Shown here: positions 46,187 through 55,136 of the stretch, piece by piece
Numbering within the stretch: the stretch's first letter is position 1
Layout of the letters: each line of letters opens with the position of its first letter
From: Runella sp. CRIBMP
GTDB taxonomy: Bacteria; Bacteroidota; Bacteroidia; Cytophagales; Spirosomataceae
DNA length: 64,000 nt
NCBI RefSeq assembly: GCF_009905605.1
Contig: NZ_JAAAKZ010000004.1
Span: forward strand, 186,001-250,000
Reading direction: 5' to 3'
Program-made: the position numbers and the translations under genes
The notes under the pieces: generated by a model
Told to the model about the DNA's origin: nothing
Seen by the model: only the letters and a program-made list of their open reading frames with translations
Database searches by the model: none

Positions 46187-47560
46187 GTGAATAACCCTCC
46201 TTTTTTTCAAGAACTCACCGCGCTTCTGGGCGCGCGACTCAGCGTCAATGCCGACGTTCGAGAAGCGCATGGCGCGGGATACAGCTACCATGAATGTATG
46301 CCGCCAGATGTCGTGGTGTTTCCAAACACCACCGAAGAAGTATCAGGTATTGTGTCTATCTGTGCTAAGTATGGCGTTCCGATTGTTCCGTTTGGGGCAG
46401 GAACTTCCATTGAGGGCCACGTATTGGCGTTAAGAGGCGGTATTTGCATCGACCTTCGGGAAATGAACCAAGTGCTTGAAGTCAATAAAGATGATATGTA
46501 CGTACTCGTCCAGGCGGGTGTAACGCGCAATCAACTGGACGAGTTGCTCGAAAGCACGGGTTTCTTTTTTCCCATTGGGCCAGGGGTAAACGCGACCTTG
46601 GGCGGAATGGCAAGCACGCGGGCGTCAGGCACCAATGCCGTTCGCTACGGAACCATGAAAGATAACGTATTGGCGCTAACGGCCGTGCTTCCCGATGGTA
46701 AAATCATTAAAACGGGTAGTAAAGCAAAAAAATCGTCGGCTGGGTATGATTTGACGCGCCTTTTGGTCGGGGCCGAAGGCACGTTGGGCGTCATTACGGA
46801 GCTTACATTAAAACTGCACAGTGAGCCCGAAACCATCTACGCGGCGGTTTGTGCATTCCCGACGGTCGAAGCGGCGGTAGCCACTGCCATCAAAACGATC
46901 CAGAAAGGTGTGCCCATTGCCAAAATTGAACTGCTAGATGCCGCCATGATGCGTGCCATTAATCGGTATTCATCGCTTGATTATGAGGAAGTGCCGACAC
47001 TGTTTCTGGAGTTTCACGGCGCGGTGGCGGAAGTAGAAGGTCAAATCCTAAAAGTGGAAGAATACGCCCATTCTTTTGGGGCGGCGGACTTTGTATGGGA
47101 AAAAGACGAAGCCCGTCACAAGCGATTGTGGCGTGCCCGAACCGACGCGGCACCCTCTGCCATGGCGCTGCGGCCAGGCGCAAAACTGATGTCGACAGAC
47201 GTTTGTGTGCCTATTTCTCAACTCGCAAAGTGCATCGTAGATACGCAGCAGGACATTGAAAAAACGGGCATTATGGCACCCATTCTTGGGCACGTGGGCG
47301 ATGGTAATTTTCACCTCACGATTCTTATAAATTCCGAAGATAAAGAGGAGTTTGAGCGGGCCAAAGCCTTGAATGAGCGCTTGGTACGGCGGGCGTTGGC
47401 GATGGGTGGTACCTGCACTGGAGAGCATGGAATCGGCGTGGGAAAATTACAATACATGGCCCTTGAACACGGCGACTCACTGGATATAATGCGGGCCATC
47501 AAGCACGCCATCGATCCCCAAAATCTGATGAATCCGGGGAAACTGTTGCCCGAGCGATAA
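46187..47560 (+). CDS. FAD-linked oxidase, GlcD/D-lactate dehydrogenase-like
   Basis: A 457-residue flavoprotein starting at GTG 46187. The PCMH-type FAD domain shows VVFPNTTEEVSGIVSIC, VPFGAGTSIEGHVLAL, NATLGGMASTRASGTNAVRYG and EGTLGVITELTLKLH; the cap domain follows, with GHVGDGNFHLTIL and CTGEHGIGVGKLQYM and the end INPxxLMNPGK-like DPQNLMNPGKLLP. It oxidises a 2-hydroxy acid such as D-lactate or glycolate. No Fe-S partner (GlcF) is adjacent, which favours a single-subunit D-lactate dehydrogenase. It is the last gene of the cluster starting at 44298. Confidence 0.88.
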   Translation: MNNPPFFQELTALLGARLSVNADVREAHGAGYSYHECMPPDVVVFPNTTEEVSGIVSICAKYGVPIVPFGAGTSIEGHVLALRGGICIDLREMNQVLEVNKDDMYVLVQAGVTRNQLDELLESTGFFFPIGPGVNATLGGMASTRASGTNAVRYGTMKDNVLALTAVLPDGKIIKTGSKAKKSSAGYDLTRLLVGAEGTLGVITELTLKLHSEPETIYAAVCAFPTVEAAVATAIKTIQKGVPIAKIELLDAAMMRAINRYSSLDYEEVPTLFLEFHGAVAEVEGQILKVEEYAHSFGAADFVWEKDEARHKRLWRARTDAAPSAMALRPGAKLMSTDVCVPISQLAKCIVDTQQDIEKTGIMAPILGHVGDGNFHLTILINSEDKEEFERAKALNERLVRRALAMGGTCTGEHGIGVGKLQYMALEHGDSLDIMRAIKHAIDPQNLMNPGKLLPER

Positions 47561-47633
47561 CGTTGGTTGCTCACAACCTCGTTTTCTATAATGCCAAAAC
47601 AATAAAAAACGTTTGAAATCCCCTTATTTTGAT

Positions 47634-47672
47634 AAAAAAGGGTAGCCTCAAAATTCTGAGACCACCCTTTTT
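47634..47672 (-). terminator. Terminator, near copy of the one at 27.4 kb
   Basis: GGGTAGCCTCA (47640-47650) faces TGAGACCACCC (47657-47667). Two positions mismatch on the plus strand but become G-U pairs in minus-strand RNA, and six A residues at 47634-47639 give the T-run. It therefore suits the osmC gene; five T's on the other side may also serve the flavoenzyme gene. Confidence 0.7.
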
Positions 47673-47692
47673 GTGGATTCAATACTTTGAAA

Positions 47693-48136
47693 TTACACCA
47701 ACTTAGCGTCCAAGCTGATGGGCACCGCCGCTAACGCCTGCGAAATAGGACAGTTGGCTTTGGCAACACCTGCCAATTCAAGAAATTTTTCTTCTGATAT
47801 GCCCGGAACGGTTCCTTCTACGGCAAGTTTGATGGCTGATACCCGAAAACCAGCATCGCCTTTTTCCATTTCAACGGTGGCTTTGGTGGCCAATTGAGTA
47901 GGAGGGAAGCCCGCACCCGTCAATTGAAAGCTGAGGGCCATTGAAAAGCAACCCGCGTGGGCAGCACCGATGAGTTCTTCGGGGTTGGTGCCTGCCTTGC
48001 CGTCTTCGCTTACAAAGCGGGCCGCAAATGAGTAAGGAGTTTCGTTCAGAACGCCACTTGTTGAGCTAAGGGTTCCGCTGCCTTCCAGTCCAGTACCTTT
48101 CCAAACGGCATTAGAAATTCTTTTGATTGCTGCCAT
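47693..48136 (-). CDS. osmC: OsmC-type organic hydroperoxide reductase
   Basis: A 147-residue cytoplasmic thiol peroxidase that reduces organic hydroperoxides, often induced by osmotic or oxidative stress. Both redox cysteines are visible: AAHAGCFSMALSF and VAKANCPISQAL. TNPEELIGAAHAGC is the OsmC rather than the Ohr version of the motif, and the N-terminal ISNAVWKGTGLEGSG fits. Single gene with its own terminator; no regulator is adjacent. Confidence 0.92.
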   Translation of the reverse strand: MAAIKRISNAVWKGTGLEGSGTLSSTSGVLNETPYSFAARFVSEDGKAGTNPEELIGAAHAGCFSMALSFQLTGAGFPPTQLATKATVEMEKGDAGFRVSAIKLAVEGTVPGISEEKFLELAGVAKANCPISQALAAVPISLDAKLV

Positions 48137-48289
48137 GGTTTTGATGAGAATAGTGATTATTGGGTTGTTTAAAAAATGTTGACCAAATTGGTAACCGCAA
48201 TTCTACAAAATTATTTCCCTTTTGTCATTAAAAATCAAACCTTCGACGTCAAAAAATGTAATAGTACATTGTTTGACTTGAAAATCGCC

Positions 48290-49543
48290 TTAGACGGGTT
48301 GCTCTTTGGGTGCTGAGGCTGCGTTCTTCTTGGCCAATTTGTTTACTCGATAAACCATATAAATGCAAGAAAGAGAAACGACTGATACTACAATTCCTAA
48401 CACATCGTAGTTTTGCAGTGGACTGAAATTGTCTTTTTGGACCACAATCAGACCCGCCACAAACGAGGCGATTCCACCCGCAATTTGTTGCAGCGAGGAG
48501 TTGATGCTCATAAACGCTCCACGGTCTTGCATCTTTGGTATGGCGCTGGTGAGCGTGGTGGCAGGTACCATCCGGCTCATGATTCCCATCATCATCAATA
48601 CGTTGAAAATAATAATCACCCACAACGGAACTACGGGTAGATTGGTATAAATTAGCACCATCACGACCATCCAAACGGAGGCAAACGCAAAAAGGCTAAA
48701 TTTTTCGATTTTATCGCTCAGCCGCCCAATCATAGGCATCACAATGAGCGAACTGATGCCCGATACCATAAATATAATTGGCAATTGCTGTTGGCTGACT
48801 TCTAAGTTGTTGACAGCAAACGCGCTTCCGAAGGGCATCATCATAAACCCACCGATGGAAAGCAGTGCCGTGGCTAAAAAGGCGGTTTGATAATGCTTTT
48901 GGGTAATGGTATGAACTAAATGCGCTAACGCCTTACGCTCAGTTTTGAGTTTGAGGTGCTGGGTAATGGGTTTCAACACCCGCATAATAATGAGGGCTAA
49001 GACGGTGCTGAATCCAACAATCATCAAAAATGGTGATTGCCAGCCCCAAAGTGTAGCTAGATAGAGGCTGATGGGAATGCCCAATACTTGACTAGCCCCA
49101 AACCCCATCTGGACGAATCCCATCACCCGGCCGCGCTGTTCGAGCGAAAATATGTCGGTAATGATGGCCATACTGATGGAGCCAATGACCCCACCAAAAA
49201 TACCCGTGAAAATGCGCGCCGCTACGAGGGCTTCGTAGGTGGGCGCCAAACCACAAAAAAGTGTACCGATGATAAAGCCGATGTAAAAAAACAACAGCAG
49301 TCGTTTGCGGTCAAATTTATCGGCAAAGCCTGCCGTCAGCAGTCCCGAAATACCAGCACTAAAAGCATAACTTGACACGACCAAACCAAATTGAGAAGGG
49401 GTAATGACCAACGATTTCATGAGCAAATCGCCCAAGGGCGACATGACCATAAAATCAAGAACAATCGTAAATTGGGTAATGGCCAACAAGGCAATGACCG
49501 ATTTTTGATAGGAGGATAATGGGATAATGTTTGCTTGCTTCAT
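48290..49543 (-). CDS. MFS transporter (multidrug efflux type)
   Basis: A 417-residue inner-membrane protein with twelve hydrophobic helices. The loop between helices 2 and 3 has ADKFDRKRLLLFFYIGF, the A-motif of the major facilitator superfamily, and helix 5 has a G-rich MGFGASQVLGIP pattern like drug:H+ antiporters (DHA1). GRLSDKIEKFSLFAF repeats the A-motif in the second half. It lies downstream of a TetR gene and a 75-residue gene, all leftward, so TetR probably controls export. The exported compound is unknown. Confidence 0.85.
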   Translation of the reverse strand: MKQANIIPLSSYQKSVIALLAITQFTIVLDFMVMSPLGDLLMKSLVITPSQFGLVVSSYAFSAGISGLLTAGFADKFDRKRLLLFFYIGFIIGTLFCGLAPTYEALVAARIFTGIFGGVIGSISMAIITDIFSLEQRGRVMGFVQMGFGASQVLGIPISLYLATLWGWQSPFLMIVGFSTVLALIIMRVLKPITQHLKLKTERKALAHLVHTITQKHYQTAFLATALLSIGGFMMMPFGSAFAVNNLEVSQQQLPIIFMVSGISSLIVMPMIGRLSDKIEKFSLFAFASVWMVVMVLIYTNLPVVPLWVIIIFNVLMMMGIMSRMVPATTLTSAIPKMQDRGAFMSINSSLQQIAGGIASFVAGLIVVQKDNFSPLQNYDVLGIVVSVVSLSCIYMVYRVNKLAKKNAASAPKEQPV

Positions 49544-49631
49544 GGGTGTTTTTATAAAAAGCGAGTGATATTTTTAATGGCTGTTCTAAGTAAATGATAC
49601 GGGCATTTAAGAAGTCTAAAAGGAAGGGGGA

Positions 49632-49859
49632 TTAGTCCCCTAATTCAATGCATTCAAACCCTGCCCGCAGTACTAATTCAATGATTTCCTGGGGGGAAAT
49701 GTCTTCGGCTTCTACACGAAGCACACAATCACAATCTTCACAATCGACCGTCCAGCGGTTTATCTGCTCCAAGGTAGCCATAAAAGGTGCTAAAGTTGCC
49801 CGGTCTTGCGGGGTTTTGACGGTTGTTTTGAAGACTAGAATTTGAAGCAGTTTTTCCAT
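49632..49859 (-). CDS. Small CEDCDC-containing protein, HMA-like fold
   Basis: A 75-residue protein: KLLQILVFKTTVKTPQDRATL, then EQINRWTVDCEDCDCVLRVE and IIELVLRAGFECIELGD. The beta-alpha-beta-beta-alpha-beta pattern resembles a heavy-metal-associated (ferredoxin-like) fold but lacks MxCxxC; the three clustered cysteines are unusual. Relatives in Bacteroidota, as I recall, usually lack these cysteines. It is located between TetR and the MFS transporter, 94 bp from the TetR stop. A metal-related role is only a guess. Confidence 0.6.
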   Translation of the reverse strand: MEKLLQILVFKTTVKTPQDRATLAPFMATLEQINRWTVDCEDCDCVLRVEAEDISPQEIIELVLRAGFECIELGD

Positions 49860-49952
49860 GAATCAGCATTTTTGTACATTCAAAAACTTATTTGATAACA
49901 CCAAAACGTTTCCGTTTTTTGGGGAGAATGGCATTAATTTTTGGTTAAATTT

Positions 49953-50543
49953 TTAGGGCTTCAACGCTTTAAGAACCAATTCAAAAGTCTGATTCATAGT
50001 TTCTTCAGAAAATTCAAAACGTTTACCCCCCAAACTGTGGCCTTCATTGTGAAATTGAATCAAATTATAAAGCGGCGCGTAAGCAACTGACCAAAACACT
50101 TCGATAGGCATGGGGCTAAGTTCGCCCCGTTGCACCGAATTATGGACAAACTGACCCATCACCGTTTTGAATTCGCCCATAAAACTTCCCATCACTTTAT
50201 CCCTGAAAGAAGAACTTCGCATTTGTTGATAAAATTCCGTTTCCAGTCGATTTTCAATGGCGTACTTTGCTCGGTTGCGCCACTGAATACGAAGCCCCTC
50301 GGCAAAGGGCAGTGTGGGGTCAAAATTTTGCAGAATGGTCGCGCTAAATTTTTTGCCTATTTCAATTCCTATTTGGGTAATCAGGTCTTCTTTGTCTTTA
50401 TAATAAATGTAAAGCGTAGCTGGAGAAACCGCCGCCGCTTTTGCGAGTTTTTGCATACTAAACCCTTCAAGGCCTTGATATACAATTAATTCTAAGGCTT
50501 TTTGGCGAACAAGCTGCTCTTTATTTTCGTCCCGTGTTCTCAT
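49953..50543 (-). CDS. TetR/AcrR family regulator
   Basis: A 196-residue repressor. The N-terminal helix-turn-helix is clear: QKALELIVYQGLEGFSMQKLAKAAAVSPATLYIYYKDKEDLI (shown by its parts GFSMQKLAKAAAVSPATLYI and YYKDKEDL). The C-terminal domain, with LRIQWRNRAKYAIENRLE, is the ligand-binding/dimer part. It precedes a small gene and an MFS exporter on the same strand, the usual arrangement of ligand-induced efflux. A 34-bp palindrome immediately upstream is a good autoregulatory operator. Confidence 0.92.
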   Translation of the reverse strand: MRTRDENKEQLVRQKALELIVYQGLEGFSMQKLAKAAAVSPATLYIYYKDKEDLITQIGIEIGKKFSATILQNFDPTLPFAEGLRIQWRNRAKYAIENRLETEFYQQMRSSSFRDKVMGSFMGEFKTVMGQFVHNSVQRGELSPMPIEVFWSVAYAPLYNLIQFHNEGHSLGGKRFEFSEETMNQTFELVLKALKP

Positions 50544-50550
50544 TTAAATG

Positions 50551-50584
50551 CAAATATAAATGAACGTTTGTTTATTTATATTTG
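50551..50584. promoter_or_regulatory. 34-bp palindromic operator for TetR
   Basis: CAAATATAAAT (50551-50561) and ATTTATATTTG (50574-50584) are perfect 11-bp reverse complements; the 12-bp centre GAACGTTTGTTT is nearly symmetric too. It starts 8 bp upstream of the TetR ATG. Confidence 0.8.
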
Positions 50585-50631
50585 CTATGAATGATTTTTT
50601 TGAATTTTTGTCAGTTCCCTAGATAAAAACA

Positions 50632-50673
50632 CTCCCCGTTTGTTGGATTCAATAATACGCAACGTGCGGGGAG
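50632..50673 (-). terminator. Hairpin after the amine-oxidase gene
   Basis: CTCCCCG (50632-50638) pairs with CGGGGAG (50667-50673), with further inner pairing between GTTG and CAAC. Five A residues at 50625-50629 give a short T-run for minus-strand transcripts. Confidence 0.6.
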
Positions 50674-50697
50674 GAGTGAAAATAAAATACCTGAAAA

Positions 50698-52056
50698 TTA
50701 AGCCAAAGCGGCCTCGGCGGCTTCGGCTCCCGTAGCTACGGCACCTTCCATAAATCCCTGCCAATCAGCGATATGCTCGCCTGCAAAATGAATATTGATG
50801 AATTTGGCGGCTAATATTGGTCGGATATTAAACCACTGACCTTTGCCGTATACGGCATAACTTCCTTTGGAATAGCGGTCGCTGCCCCAATAATAATTGA
50901 CTTCTTTGCGAAAATAATCTTCGGCGCGGGCTAGCGGGCGGAGGCTTTCCAACACCATTTGTTTGCGTAGGTGGTCGTCATTCCAGCCAAAAACGTCGGC
51001 TTTTTCGCCAATGCTGTATGAGATAAGCGCCCCTGATTTGGCGGGTTGGTTTTTGGTGGCGTGGTAAAAATAGTGAGCTGAGGTGTCGGTGATGAGGTCG
51101 AAATCTTCGCGTCCCCAAAAACGCTCGCTAAACAGCACCGCATGTTTGTTGATTCGGGCGTATTGCAAAGCGTTGATAGCGTTGATTTTTTCTTTGGGCA
51201 ACGCGGGCGTAAATTTGATTTTTGCCAACGAAAAGGTCGGAATTGTGCAGATAAGTCGGTCTCCATCAAAGGTTTCGCCGTTGGTGCAGGTGACTTTTAC
51301 TTTGCCGTTTTTTTGTTCGATGGCTTCTACGTGGTAGCCGAGTTTTACTTTATCGCTGCCGATGTGTTCGGTGATTTTGCGGGCCAAGGTGCCGTTGCCA
51401 CCTTTCATTTTGAAGTCCATTTCATTTTTTTTGCTCGATTCGGCGTATTCCGATAAGGCCGAAAACCCCGAAACATGGCGGATACTTTCGCCAAAATCGG
51501 TGCTATCGAGCAGCTCGCGAAGAAACAAATCGTTTTCGGGAATGCCATTATTGACCAAAAAACGCCACCAATCCATGTTGTCTAGTTCACGTTGTTGGGC
51601 GTCAGAAAGGTTCTTGAAGTTTTTCAAAATCTCTTCAAAACGTTTTTTCCACTCTTCGCTGTACTCCCATTGGTCGCTGGGTTGGTAGCTGCCACGAAAG
51701 AGTAAATCAGTTTCAAATTGATTATTAAATAGTTCAATATCAAAGCGTTTGCAGAGTTTTTGCACTTCCTCATGTGAGCGCCCCACCCATTCGGCACCAA
51801 GCTCTACGCGGAGGTCATTGGCGTCGTCGAGTACGTGCGTAAACACCCGCCCACCTACGCGGTTGCGGGATTCGAGTACGACAAAATCCATGTTGGCATC
51901 GTGTAACTTTAAAGCCGCCGAAAGTCCCGAAAATCCTGCCCCTAAGACAATGATTCGGGCGGGCTTGGTACGAATCGCTTGGGTGAGTGAAGGGTTGGCA
52001 ACAAGCGTAGCGGTACCAGCCACGGCACCTAGGTTTAGGAATGTTCTACGTTTCAT
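50698..52056 (-). CDS. Flavin monoamine oxidase-like protein with Tat-like signal
   Basis: A 452-residue FAD enzyme. The start KRRTFLNLGAVAGTATLVAN resembles a twin-arginine signal, so a folded flavoprotein would be exported. The FAD-binding motif RIIVLGAGFSGLSAALKL, the VLESRNRVGGRVFTH segment and the C-terminal IHFAGEHIADWQGFMEGAVATGAEAA define the amine oxidase family (MAO/amino-acid oxidase). KGSYAVYGKGQWFNIRP lies in the substrate region. Substrate unknown; single gene with its own terminator. Confidence 0.88.
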   Translation of the reverse strand: MKRRTFLNLGAVAGTATLVANPSLTQAIRTKPARIIVLGAGFSGLSAALKLHDANMDFVVLESRNRVGGRVFTHVLDDANDLRVELGAEWVGRSHEEVQKLCKRFDIELFNNQFETDLLFRGSYQPSDQWEYSEEWKKRFEEILKNFKNLSDAQQRELDNMDWWRFLVNNGIPENDLFLRELLDSTDFGESIRHVSGFSALSEYAESSKKNEMDFKMKGGNGTLARKITEHIGSDKVKLGYHVEAIEQKNGKVKVTCTNGETFDGDRLICTIPTFSLAKIKFTPALPKEKINAINALQYARINKHAVLFSERFWGREDFDLITDTSAHYFYHATKNQPAKSGALISYSIGEKADVFGWNDDHLRKQMVLESLRPLARAEDYFRKEVNYYWGSDRYSKGSYAVYGKGQWFNIRPILAAKFINIHFAGEHIADWQGFMEGAVATGAEAAEAALA

Positions 52057-52217
52057 AAAGGGTTGACCGTTAGACGGAATGAATAATCTAAGGCCAAAGC
52101 TAACAACTTTTTATGGCTCTTTCTTTATGAAGCGAGGGGCTTTTATTTAATGGTCAAAGGACCGAATTGAAAGTAGTAAATTCGGCCACTTCACCGTATA
52201 AACGATATGTAAAAGTA

Positions 52218-53120
52218 TTAAACTCTCACTTTGTGAATCGCTACTTTTTCGGTTAAAAATGTACTTTGGAGGCGTTGGTGGTCTTTAAAATTGAACACCT
52301 GCCCCTCCCGTCTGACGGTTTCTATCTTGTCAAAATCAAGCGCTTCTACAAGCCAGCCCATCTTTTGTGGCGTCATGGTTTGGAGGATTCCTTCTTCGGG
52401 CAAGTCTTTGTCGGGGGTGCAATAACACGCGGCGTAGCCGAAGTTAATGTCCACGGCAGGTGACCAAAGGGCATTGCCAACGGTTTGGGAAACAACCGTA
52501 TAGGCTTGATTTTCCAACGCCCGGGCCCGAGCTCCCACGTGTACCCGAGTAGCTCCCCGGAGGGTTTCGGTGCAACTCGGTGCAAGAATCAAAGAAGCGC
52601 CCGCCGCGCACAGCAGGTGGGAGCCCAGTCCAAATTCAACATCGTAACAAACCTGAACGCCGAAACTTCCCCAATCTGCTTCAAACAGGGCGAGGATTTT
52701 GGGCGCGCTTTGGATGCCCCATTCTTCGTCTTCGAAGCGCGTCATAAAAAACTTGTCTTGGTAGCCCGCTAATCCGTCGGGTGAGAAAACAAATACGCGG
52801 TTGTGTTGGTGATTTTCTTCGACTACGGGCAGGCTTGGGGCCACAATAATCACTTGATACTTTCGGGCTAATGCGGCAAAAACAGCGCAGAAATCCGTTT
52901 TAAGTGAATTTAATTCCAACACTTGCCGACGAATATCGCCCCGAATATCGGGGCCGAAAATGCTCACCAATTCCATGGAACCGTATTCGGGAAAGAGCAA
53001 CAATTGCGCTTTTTGGGCTACAGCTTGCGCAATCCATTGCTCCGTATGTTTTTGCCAATCCTCAAAAGTTTTATGTTCCGTAATTGGATATTGCGCAGCG
53101 GCAACGGTTAGGTTCTTCAT
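52218..53120 (-). CDS. Carbon-nitrogen hydrolase (nitrilase superfamily)
   Basis: A ~300-residue hydrolase starting at ATG 53120 (KNLTVAAAQYPITEHKTF); the open frame extends 31 codons further but would then overlap the GNAT gene. The catalytic triad is visible: Glu in LLLFPEYGSMEL, Lys in YQDKFFMTRFE and Cys in FGVQVCYDVEFG. The family splits amides or nitriles; substrate is not predictable. It lies 10 bp after the GNAT acetyltransferase gene; I recall such nitrilase/GNAT pairs, sometimes fused, in other bacteria, so the two may act in one reaction sequence. Confidence 0.88.
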   Translation of the reverse strand: MKNLTVAAAQYPITEHKTFEDWQKHTEQWIAQAVAQKAQLLLFPEYGSMELVSIFGPDIRGDIRRQVLELNSLKTDFCAVFAALARKYQVIIVAPSLPVVEENHQHNRVFVFSPDGLAGYQDKFFMTRFEDEEWGIQSAPKILALFEADWGSFGVQVCYDVEFGLGSHLLCAAGASLILAPSCTETLRGATRVHVGARARALENQAYTVVSQTVGNALWSPAVDINFGYAACYCTPDKDLPEEGILQTMTPQKMGWLVEALDFDKIETVRREGQVFNFKDHQRLQSTFLTEKVAIHKVRV

Positions 53121-53130
53121 AGAAAAATGC

Positions 53131-53739
53131 TCAGGGTCGAGGATGTAGCGGACGGCACCAGTAGACCATTTTCTTGGGGGTTGATTGCGTTTGACCAATG
53201 TCTGGCCACTCAAAGGTGCTTTGCAAAGTAGGCTCTTTTTGATAGCCGCGTTTGGTCCAAAATATGTCGTTTGGTCGGTAGCTCTGCGGTTTTGAGGGGT
53301 GGTCTTCTGCGCGCTCTACCGCACAAAAACAGGTCATTTTATAAGTGCCAAAGCTACGGGCGTGGGCTTCGCGCTCGTCAAAAAAACGATGCCCTAAGCC
53401 CAGTCCACGGTAGGTGGGGACGAGGATACTTTCGCCAAAATAAAAGATGGCGTTGATGTCAAAACCCGCTTTTTCAAAAGGCAACCGAACGTCTGCGGTT
53501 TCGTCAGCCAAGGGAATGCAGGTGGTAGCACCCACCATTTCCGTGCCGTCGTAGACCGCAAACAAAAAGGAGCGAGGCACTTTGGTATAAATCTGTAAAT
53601 ACTCTTTTTCGTAGTCAAGTGTGCCTTCGTACAAATAAGGATAATCCCGAAAAACGGCAATGCGCAACTTCCCCAAGTCCTCAATTACGGAGGCTATTTC
53701 AGGGCCGCATTTGGCTACAAATGTAAGATTTGTGAACAT
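53131..53739 (-). CDS. GNAT family N-acetyltransferase
   Basis: A 202-residue acetyltransferase. FLFAVYDGTEMVGATTCIPLA, FYFGESILVPTYRGLGLGHRFFDER and HARSFGTYKMTCFCAVER form the core; RGLGLGHRF is the acetyl-CoA pyrophosphate loop. The C-terminal part has HPSKPQSYRPNDIFWTKRGY, typical of the subgroup linked with nitrilase-like enzymes. It is directly upstream of the nitrilase gene on the same strand, so they are very probably cotranscribed. Confidence 0.85.
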   Translation of the reverse strand: MFTNLTFVAKCGPEIASVIEDLGKLRIAVFRDYPYLYEGTLDYEKEYLQIYTKVPRSFLFAVYDGTEMVGATTCIPLADETADVRLPFEKAGFDINAIFYFGESILVPTYRGLGLGHRFFDEREAHARSFGTYKMTCFCAVERAEDHPSKPQSYRPNDIFWTKRGYQKEPTLQSTFEWPDIGQTQSTPKKMVYWCRPLHPRP

Positions 53740-53796
53740 GAAGGCGGATTGTTATGATAAATCTTTGCGTCTTAGCGACTCTGCGTGCCCCCCTCC

Positions 53797-54198
53797 TTAC
53801 GATACCAATTTTATCCAAAGCGTGAGGTTGTAGTAGGTCGTTACGCGGGTGATTTTCCCTTCTTTTATTTCCAGAAATGCCGCCGCAGGCAACACATAAG
53901 ATTGTCCGTGGGCCACGGGAAAGCCTTCTTCACCTTTTTTGTAGATTCCGTTTACCACAAACTCCACCGCCACGCGTGTATCGTTGGGCTCACTGAAGAA
54001 AACCATGTCGGTCAGGGTTTCTTCATAGGCATCGTCCATGCTTTGCAAAAACTCTGTAAATTTCTCAATGCCAATGCGCGGCTCGTCGGCCTGATTGGGT
54101 TCATGGCGCACGTTAGGGGCCAATAAATCCAACATTCCTTGCCAATTTTTACGGTTAAAACTGTCGTAATACTGTTTTGCGATGTCGAGAGAAGTCAT
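53797..54198 (-). CDS. Ketosteroid isomerase-like NTF2-fold protein
   Basis: A 133-residue protein with the SnoaL/NTF2-like cone fold: IAKQYYDSFNRKNWQGMLDL, FTEFLQSMDDAYEETLTDM, VAVEFVVNGIYKKGEEG and AFLEIKEGKITRVTTYYNLT. This matches the group annotated as ketosteroid isomerase-related. A small hydrophobic ligand is likely; catalytic residues were not assigned. It lies upstream of the GNAT/nitrilase pair on the same strand with a ~57-bp gap, and may belong to the same transcript. Confidence 0.8.
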   Translation of the reverse strand: MTSLDIAKQYYDSFNRKNWQGMLDLLAPNVRHEPNQADEPRIGIEKFTEFLQSMDDAYEETLTDMVFFSEPNDTRVAVEFVVNGIYKKGEEGFPVAHGQSYVLPAAAFLEIKEGKITRVTTYYNLTLWIKLVS

Positions 54199-54340
54199 CT
54201 GAAAAGTAAGTTGTTGAAAAGAAAGGTAACTTATTTTGGGGCGGTGTCAGTTCCGTTTGTGTGGAAATTTGCCAAAAAATGGCCATTTACCTCTCATCAC
54301 TCATTTCACCAAAGACATTCCCGAAGCCGTATTCGTTTTA

Positions 54341-54931
54341 TTATTTAAACTGTTTAGGCTTTAACTTTTGGGCGGCAAGTTCAGCAATTTCGGTGATTCT
54401 ATTTTGGCGGGTTTCGGGTCGTTTGGCGAGCACCAGCCATTGCAAGATGCTTTTTCTGACCGATTTGCTCAAACTCAAGAAAAACTCCTCTGCTCCAGTG
54501 TTTATTTTGAGTTTGTCGGCCAAATCTTGGGGTATCGTGAGTTCTTCTACCTCATCCAAAATGCTCCACGAACCGTTTTGTTTTGCGGTTTCAATACTCT
54601 CAAAACCAGCCTGCGTCATTAGTCCTGCCTCTGTCAATCGCTGCACTTTTTCCTTGTTTATTTTTGACCAAACACTGTTCGGTTTTCGTTTGCAGAAAAA
54701 CTGCATAAACTTCTCATCATCAATCGGTTTTGAAGTGCTATCTATCCAGCCAAAACAAAGGGCTTGGTCGACGGCTTCGCTCCAAGTGATGCTTGGTGTG
54801 CCAGATTTCTTTTTATAATAAACAAGCCAAATCGACTGTTTTGAACGATGATTTTCTTGCAACCATTGTCGCCAATCTTGGATGTTTGTGGGGCAAAAAG
54901 TTTCTACTTCTTTTGTGATTTCTCTGTTCAT
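54341..54931 (-). CDS. YdeI/OmpD-associated family protein
   Basis: A 196-residue cytoplasmic protein: IQDWRQWLQENHRSKQSIWL, ITWSEAVDQALCFGWIDST, QFFCKRKPNSVWSKINKEKV and the C-terminal AKRPETRQNRITEIAELAAQ match the YdeI family, also called bacteriocin-protection (OmdA domain). The C-terminal helix SKSVRKSILQWL is characteristic. The molecular role is poorly known; some members were linked to peptide resistance. Single gene at the edge of the AT-rich accessory patch. Confidence 0.85.
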   Translation of the reverse strand: MNREITKEVETFCPTNIQDWRQWLQENHRSKQSIWLVYYKKKSGTPSITWSEAVDQALCFGWIDSTSKPIDDEKFMQFFCKRKPNSVWSKINKEKVQRLTEAGLMTQAGFESIETAKQNGSWSILDEVEELTIPQDLADKLKINTGAEEFFLSLSKSVRKSILQWLVLAKRPETRQNRITEIAELAAQKLKPKQFK

Positions 54932-55136
54932 TCTTAGCGGTTTGTTTTACGATGGCTCAGGATTAGCGTTATATTTTTTAGCTCTTTAAACTTCGATTTG
55001 TCAAAGTTAGGATTCATTTCTTAACCAAAGTCAATGAAATAAAAATAGGGCAGAGATACTTTTGTGGCGTCATCGAAACATAAAATAAATGGATGTCCAT
55101 TAGGGGAACAATCAACTAACTTTAAAAATAACTATA

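Noticed and set aside
53121..53213. N-terminal extension of the nitrilase gene
   Set aside because: It would overlap the GNAT gene by 83 bp and adds residues before the normal family start at ATG 53120.
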